A stretch of 36,697 bases of DNA from an uncultured beta proteobacterium (GTDB taxonomy: Bacteria > Pseudomonadota > Gammaproteobacteria > Burkholderiales > Burkholderiaceae_C): assembly GCA_903905735.1 (NCBI GenBank), contig CAIVHU010000034.1:1-36697 (forward strand). Direction: 5' to 3'. Under the pieces are notes generated by a model. It searched no databases, was not told the origin of the DNA, and saw only the letters and a list, made by a program, of their open reading frames with translations. Below, one piece after another: positions 33,099 to 36,697 of this stretch. The position numbers and the translations under genes were made by a program. Within the stretch, counting starts at the first letter, position 1. Each line of letters opens with the position of its first letter.

Positions 33099-34148
33099 AT
33101 GCCGCACACCATCAAGATCACCCCGCAGGAAGCGCTGCTGCGCACCATCGAACACCGCGAGATTTTTCATGACGAGATGCTCTACATCATGCGCCAGATC
33201 ATGCAAGGTGAATGGTCGCCGGTGATGCTGGCCGCGTTCATAGCTGGCTTACGCGTCAAAAAGGAAACCATCGGCGAAATCACGGCCGCAGCGCAAGTGA
33301 TGCGCGAGTTCTCCACCAAGGTCTTGGTGGCCGACACAACCCACATGGTCGACATCGTCGGCACCGGCGGCGACGGGTCGCACACCTTCAACATCTCCAC
33401 CTGCGCCATGTTTGTGGCCGCGGCGGCGGGTGCCAAGGTTAGCAAACACGGTGGCCGCAGCGTCAGCAGCAAGAGCGGCAGCGCCGACGTGATGGAGTCG
33501 CTGGGTGTCAACATCAACCTGAAACCCGAAGCCATCGCCCGGTGCATCGCGCAAGTCGGCGTGGGTTTCATGTTCGCACCGAACCACCACCCGGCCATGA
33601 AAAACGTGGCACCGGTGCGGCGTGAAATGGGTGTCAAGACCATTTTCAACCTGCTCGGGCCGCTGACCAACCCGGCCGGTGCGCCCAATATCCTGATGGG
33701 GGTGTTCCACCCGGATCTGGTCGGCATCCAGGTGCGTGCGCTGGAACGTCTGGGCACCGAACACGCCGTCGTGGTTTACGGCAAAGACGGGCTGGACGAA
33801 GTCAGTCTGGGCGCGGCCACGCTGGTGGGCGAGCTCAAAGACGGCAAGGTCACCGAATACGAAATTCACCCCGAAGACTTTGGCCTGGCCATGGCCAGCA
33901 CCCGCGCCTTCAAGGTCGAAACACCCGTCCAGTCCCGCGCCATGCTGCTGGGCGTGCTGGACAACGTGGATGGCCCCGCCAAGGAGATCGTGATCTTCAA
34001 CGCCGGGGTCGCGCTGTATGCGGCCAATGTAACAAATTCGATGGAAGCCGGCATCCAACAAGCGCGGGCAGCTCTCGAATCAGGAGCAGCCAAAGCCAAG
34101 CTCGGCGAGCTGGTGACGTTGGCGCACAGCCTGAGTGCCGCGCCATGA
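33099..34148 (+). CDS. trpD: Anthranilate phosphoribosyltransferase
   Basis: The 349-aa enzyme transfers phosphoribose from PRPP to anthranilate. It has the PRPP-binding [18 protein letters not shown] (residues ~85-102), [26 protein letters not shown]-type substrate loop (here [14 protein letters not shown]), [20 protein letters not shown], and [14 protein letters not shown]. The start is ATG 33099 with GGAG 5 bp upstream; the frame opens at a TTG at 33078, which is less likely. The stop is embedded in the next small ORF's ATGATG start. Confidence 0.96.
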   Translation: MPHTIKITPQEALLRTIEHREIFHDEMLYIMRQIMQGEWSPVMLAAFIAGLRVKKETIGEITAAAQVMREFSTKVLVADTTHMVDIVGTGGDGSHTFNISTCAMFVAAAAGAKVSKHGGRSVSSKSGSADVMESLGVNINLKPEAIARCIAQVGVGFMFAPNHHPAMKNVAPVRREMGVKTIFNLLGPLTNPAGAPNILMGVFHPDLVGIQVRALERLGTEHAVVVYGKDGLDEVSLGAATLVGELKDGKVTEYEIHPEDFGLAMASTRAFKVETPVQSRAMLLGVLDNVDGPAKEIVIFNAGVALYAANVTNSMEAGIQQARAALESGAAKAKLGELVTLAHSLSAAP

Positions 34149-34312
34149 TGAAGCTTCTGGACACCGACGGCGCGTGGATCGCCATCGGCATCTCGGTGTT
34201 TTTCATCGTCGTCGGGGTGGTGATGAAGCGCGTGTTAGTCAACATCCTGAAAGAGAGCGCGCCGGAATCCAACGCGCCATCCGCACCACCTGAGACCCCA
34301 AAACATGACTGA
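34145..34312 (+). CDS. Small single-pass membrane protein between trpD and trpC (55 aa)
   Basis: A 55-aa frame, [20 protein letters not shown] then [20 protein letters not shown] and a Pro/Ser/Glu-rich tail, begins at ATG 34145, overlapping the trpD stop by 4 bases (ATGA). It ends at 34312, 8 bases inside trpC. Residues ~10-28 form one hydrophobic helix followed by Lys/Arg, suggesting an N-out or N-in single pass; the tail is likely unstructured. The ATGATG allows a second start at 34148. The tight overlaps on both sides argue that it is translated. It is too short for most gene callers. I do not recognise a family. Confidence 0.7.
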   Translation: MMKLLDTDGAWIAIGISVFFIVVGVVMKRVLVNILKESAPESNAPSAPPETPKHD

Positions 34313-35093
34313 CATCCTGAACAAAATTGTGGCGGTGAAGCACGAGGAAGTGGCTGCCGCCAAAAACAAGAAGCCGCTAGACATGGTGCGTGCCGATGCC
34401 GAAAGTCGGGTGCTGACCCGTGATTTTGTGGGCGCCCTGCGCGCCAAGATTGCTGGCAGCAAACCCGCAGTGATTGCCGAAATCAAGAAGGCCAGCCCGT
34501 CCAAAGGCGTGATCCGCGCCGACTTCATCCCGGCAGACATTGCGCAGAGTTACGCCGAGTTTGGCGCGGCCTGCCTGTCGGTGTTGACCGATCAGCAGTT
34601 CTTTCAGGGCTGCGGCGACTATCTCAAGCAAGCCCGAGCGTCGTGCCCCTTGCCGGTGCTGCGCAAGGATTTCATGGTCGATGCGTATCAAATCTACGAA
34701 TCACGCGTGCTGGGGGCCGATGCGGTGTTGCTCATTACCGCCTGTCTGAGCGATGCGCAGCTGAAGGAGTTTGAGCAGATCGCCCGCAGCCTGGACATGG
34801 CGGTGCTGCTGGAAGTGCATGACGCGGATGAGTTACAGCGCGCGCTCCAACTCAAAACGCCGCTGATTGGCGTGAACAACCGCAATCTGAAAACCTTTGA
34901 GGTGTCGCTGGACACCACGCTGACGCTGATGAAAGACATCCCGGCCGATCGCCTGCTGGTGTGTGAAAGCGGCATCCACACGCGTGATGACGTGCTGCGC
35001 ATGGGCGCGGCCGGGGTGAATGCGTTTCTGGTCGGCGAGGCCTTCATGCGCGCCGAGGAGCCAGGCGAGGCGCTGGCGGCGTTGTTTGGCTAA
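34305..35093 (+). CDS. trpC: Indole-3-glycerol phosphate synthase
   Basis: The 262-aa TIM-barrel enzyme converts CdRP to indole-3-glycerol phosphate. It has [78 protein letters not shown] and [10 protein letters not shown] with [14 protein letters not shown], covering the catalytic Lys and Glu positions. Its ATG lies inside the end of the small membrane ORF, so translation may be coupled. No trpF or trpBA follows; they must lie elsewhere. Confidence 0.96.
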   Translation: MTDILNKIVAVKHEEVAAAKNKKPLDMVRADAESRVLTRDFVGALRAKIAGSKPAVIAEIKKASPSKGVIRADFIPADIAQSYAEFGAACLSVLTDQQFFQGCGDYLKQARASCPLPVLRKDFMVDAYQIYESRVLGADAVLLITACLSDAQLKEFEQIARSLDMAVLLEVHDADELQRALQLKTPLIGVNNRNLKTFEVSLDTTLTLMKDIPADRLLVCESGIHTRDDVLRMGAAGVNAFLVGEAFMRAEEPGEALAALFG

Positions 35094-35230
35094 ATCCATG
35101 CCAATTGATACCGGCGGCTTGGCCGTTGATTTGTTGGTCGCCGCGACAGCGGCTGCGGCTTGCGCGGCTGTCATTGCGTGACTGACCCGCAATCCATGTT
35201 GTCGATGATCGACTGGCGCAACACCCCGAC

Positions 35231-35938
35231 ATGAACAACCCCACCCAACTCACCTCTGCCGACCCATCAAATTGGCCTATAGCCCCCGGCTGGCAAGCGC
35301 TGGTCACTCACTTTTTTGACAGCCCCATAGGACAGTCCTTGCTGGCGTTCTTGCGCCAGCGGCTGCAAGACAGCGCGGTGATCTTCCCGCCGCAACCGCT
35401 GCGCGCGCTGGAACTCACGCCACCCGACAAGGTACGCGTCGTCATCCTGGGCCAGGACCCTTACCATGGCCGCGGTCAGGCCGAGGGGCTGGCGTTTTCT
35501 GTCGCACCCAACGTGGCGATTCCGCCCTCCCTGCGCAATATCTTCAAAGAACTGCAGCGGGATTTGGGTGAACCCATCCCCACTTTTCCCAACCCCGGCG
35601 GCAGCCTGGTGCGCTGGGCACGTCATGGCGTGCTGCTGCTCAACACCTGTTTGACAGTCGAAGAAGGCCAGCCCGCCAGCCATTCAGGCCAAGGATGGGA
35701 GGTGTTGACCGACGCCATCATCCAATCTGTGTCGCAAAACGCGTCGCCAGTCGTCTTCATGTTGTGGGGCAGCCACGCGCAAAGCAAGCGGGCCCTGATC
35801 GACGCGTCTCGCCACCTGATCTTGTGCGCCAACCATCCCTCGCCGCTGTCTGCCTTGCGCCCGCCGGTGCCCTTCATCGGATGCGGACACTTTTCTCGGG
35901 CGCGGGCCTGGCGGGAAACGCATCAAACGGCCAAATAG
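35231..35938 (+). CDS. ung: Uracil-DNA glycosylase
   Basis: The 235-aa family I uracil-DNA glycosylase removes uracil from DNA. It shows VVILGQDPYHGRGQAEGLAF with the catalytic Asp (residue 76), LLLNTCLTVEEGQPASHSGQ, VFMLWGSHAQSKR and the His loop NHPSPLSALRP near residue 197. ATG 35231 is the only good start; the 137 bp after trpC contain no convincing gene. Residues ~12-28 (PSNWPIAPGWQALVTH) coincide with a possible hairpin repeat copy. Confidence 0.95.
   Translation: MNNPTQLTSADPSNWPIAPGWQALVTHFFDSPIGQSLLAFLRQRLQDSAVIFPPQPLRALELTPPDKVRVVILGQDPYHGRGQAEGLAFSVAPNVAIPPSLRNIFKELQRDLGEPIPTFPNPGGSLVRWARHGVLLLNTCLTVEEGQPASHSGQGWEVLTDAIIQSVSQNASPVVFMLWGSHAQSKRALIDASRHLILCANHPSPLSALRPPVPFIGCGHFSRARAWRETHQTAK
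35264..35314 (-). repeat. Candidate hairpin-repeat copy at the ung N-terminus
   Basis: CCATCAAATTGGCCTATAGC, then CCCCGGCTGGCAAGCGCTGG and TCACTCACTT match the reverse orientation: AAATTGGCCT, TAGCCC and AAGCGCTGG align with the consensus. Read in ung, the codons TCA AAT .. GCC .. CAA GCG align without gaps to those of the ltaE copy, in the same frame. The encoded W..GWQALVTHFF also fits ordinary Ung N-termini, so part of the match may be chance. Confidence 0.5.
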
Positions 35939-36004
35939 CCCGGTTTTGGCGGTTGCTTGACCTTTTCCTTGGCGGCGAATTTGTTTGAAAAACTTTAGAG
36001 CCAG

Positions 36005-36033
36005 GTGACAAAGGCCCAACTCCATGGCATAAT
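36005..36033 (+). promoter_or_regulatory. Sigma-70 promoter of the tRNA-tuf cluster
   Basis: GTGACA, 17 bp, CATAAT: five of six matches in each box and ideal spacing, starting transcription about 7 bp before the mature tRNA-Tyr 5' end. It probably drives the three tRNAs and, in part, tuf. Confidence 0.75.
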
Positions 36034-36047
36034 CTCGCGTTCACCGT

Positions 36048-36133
36048 GGAGAGGTGGCCGAGTGGTTAATGGCAGCAGACTGTAAATCTGCCCTCTTACG
36101 AGTACGATGGTTCGAATCCATCCCTCTCCACCA
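36048..36133 (+). tRNA. tyrT: tRNA-Tyr (anticodon GTA)
   Basis: Class II tRNA with long variable arm. Acceptor GGAGAGG pairs with CCTCTCC; anticodon stem-loop GCAGACTGTAAATCTGC gives GTA; T arm GATGGTTCGAATCCATC; CCA is encoded. First of three tRNAs upstream of tuf, the standard beta- and gammaproteobacterial order. The isoform name is only conventional. Confidence 0.96.
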
Positions 36134-36219
36134 GTGACAGATTGACTGTGAGACAGCCGTTGGGGTGCGTGCTCAAGGGCATGGGAACCCTGCAACGGTA
36201 GCTTGCAAGGCAGGCCTGT

Positions 36220-36293
36220 GCGGGGTTCGTATAGTGGTAATACCTTAGCCTTCCAAGCTAAAGCGAGGAGTTCGATTCTCCTACCCCGCTCCA
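36220..36293 (+). tRNA. glyT: tRNA-Gly (anticodon TCC)
   Basis: Acceptor GCGGGGT pairs with ACCCCGC; anticodon arm CTTAGCCTTCCAAGCTAA gives TCC, decoding GGA and GGG. T arm AGGAGTTCGATTCTCCT; CCA is encoded. An 86-bp spacer separates it from tRNA-Tyr. Confidence 0.96.
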
Positions 36294-36328
36294 CAGCCCG
36301 CACAGTTGGATTGGTTTGCAAAGATTCA

Positions 36329-36403
36329 GCCCATTTGGCTCAGTGGCAGAGCACTCCCTTGGTAAGGGAGAGGTCCCGGGTCCGATTCCCGGAATGGGCA
36401 CCA
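36329..36403 (+). tRNA. thrT: tRNA-Thr (anticodon GGT)
   Basis: Acceptor GCCCATT pairs with AATGGGC; anticodon arm CTCCCTTGGTAAGGGAG gives GGT, decoding ACC and ACT. T arm CCGGGTCCGATTCCCGG; CCA is encoded. It ends 42 bp before the tuf start. Confidence 0.96.
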
Positions 36404-36445
36404 GATTTTTTAGTTTGACGGTTCTTTACTTTTCGGAGTCACAAA

Positions 36446-36697
36446 ATGGCAAAAGAAAAATTCGCACGCACCAAGCCCCACGTCAACGTGGGCACCATTG
36501 GTCACGTTGACCACGGCAAAACCACCCTGACGGCGGCCATCACCACCGTGCTGGCGGCCAAGTTTGGCGGTCAGGCCAAAGCCTACGACCAGATCGACGC
36601 AGCCCCCGAAGAAAAGGCCCGCGGTATCACCATCAACACCGCCCACGTGGAATACGAAACGGCCAACCGCCACTACGCCCACGTTGACTGCCCCGGC
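36446..36697 (+). CDS. tuf: Elongation factor Tu (5' part; runs off the window)
   Basis: The first 84 residues of EF-Tu are present: [20 protein letters not shown], then [20 protein letters not shown], which holds the P-loop GHVDHGKT, and the switch I region [20 protein letters not shown]. The G3 motif DCPG is at the very end. CGGAG lies about 8 bp before the ATG. The tRNA-Tyr-Gly-Thr-tuf order is the usual one for a tufB locus, normally followed by tRNA-Trp, secE and nusG. Confidence 0.97.
   Translation, partial: MAKEKFARTKPHVNVGTIGHVDHGKTTLTAAITTVLAAKFGGQAKAYDQIDAAPEEKARGITINTAHVEYETANRHYAHVDCPG

Noticed and set aside
33238..33265. TTCATAGCTGGCTTACGCGTC in trpD looks like the repeat's left arm
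   Set aside because: It encodes the conserved TrpD segment [15 protein letters not shown], so it is ordinary coding sequence.
35098..35181. 27-codon Ala-rich ORF between trpC and ung
   Set aside because: No ribosome site, low complexity, and nothing to support it.
35196..35234. Short frame MLSMIDWRNTPT just before ung, considered as a frameshifted ung N-terminus
   Set aside because: Ung from 35231 is complete with all motifs, so no frameshift needs to be assumed.

Overview
The window is chromosomal DNA of a GC-rich betaproteobacterium, most likely a Comamonadaceae member close to Rhodoferax or Polaromonas. This rests on gene content (fused LivMG transporter, fused isobutyryl-CoA mutase IcmF, tRNA-Tyr/Gly/Thr followed by tuf) and on a short hairpin repeat that I associate with this family. 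No database was consulted. There is no prophage, plasmid, CRISPR array or intact insertion sequence; nearly all of it is housekeeping, transport and metabolism.

Layout. 1-2.9 kb, plus strand: pgpA (phospholipid synthesis), cinA/pncC (NAD recycling), a periplasmic tandem OB-fold protein and an ArgO-type exporter. 2.9-9.6 kb: a molybdopterin oxidoreductase (minus), an M20 amidohydrolase (plus), coaX and a persulfide dioxygenase-rhodanese fusion (minus). Two diverged copies of a ~425-bp repeat occupy the two large intergenic gaps. 9.5-15 kb, minus: a branched-chain amino acid ABC transporter operon livK-livH-livMG-livF-uspA, with a terminator-like hairpin after livK and a perfect FNR-type box upstream. 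15.2-18.6 kb, plus: icmF, preceded by a 9-bp-arm operator-like dyad. 18.7-22.7 kb, minus: a 55-aa basic protein, a homocysteine-module-only MetH, a stand-alone DUF2126 protein and a small hypothetical. 22.9-24.8 kb, plus: recQ. 24.9-28.5 kb, minus: two tandem chemoreceptors sharing signalling domain and CheR-tether tail. 28.6-35.1 kb, plus: a trp cluster with a candidate attenuator, trpL-trpE-trpG-ltaE-rhtB-trpD-(55-aa membrane ORF)-trpC, then ung. 36.0 kb to end: a promoter, tRNA-Tyr, tRNA-Gly, tRNA-Thr and the start of tuf.

The most unusual signal is a ~60-bp hairpin repeat scattered at least six times between genes and also, without breaking frame, inside genes: icmF, ltaE and an RhtB-type exporter, probably also ung and cinA. 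In icmF and ltaE it is in the same orientation and frame and encodes related peptides, much like the coding palindromic elements known from Rickettsia. Other items of interest are the candidate Trp leader peptide with two Trp codons before trpE, the overlapping small membrane ORF between trpD and trpC, the FNR box over the liv-usp operon, and the uncharacterised 425-bp repeat pair.
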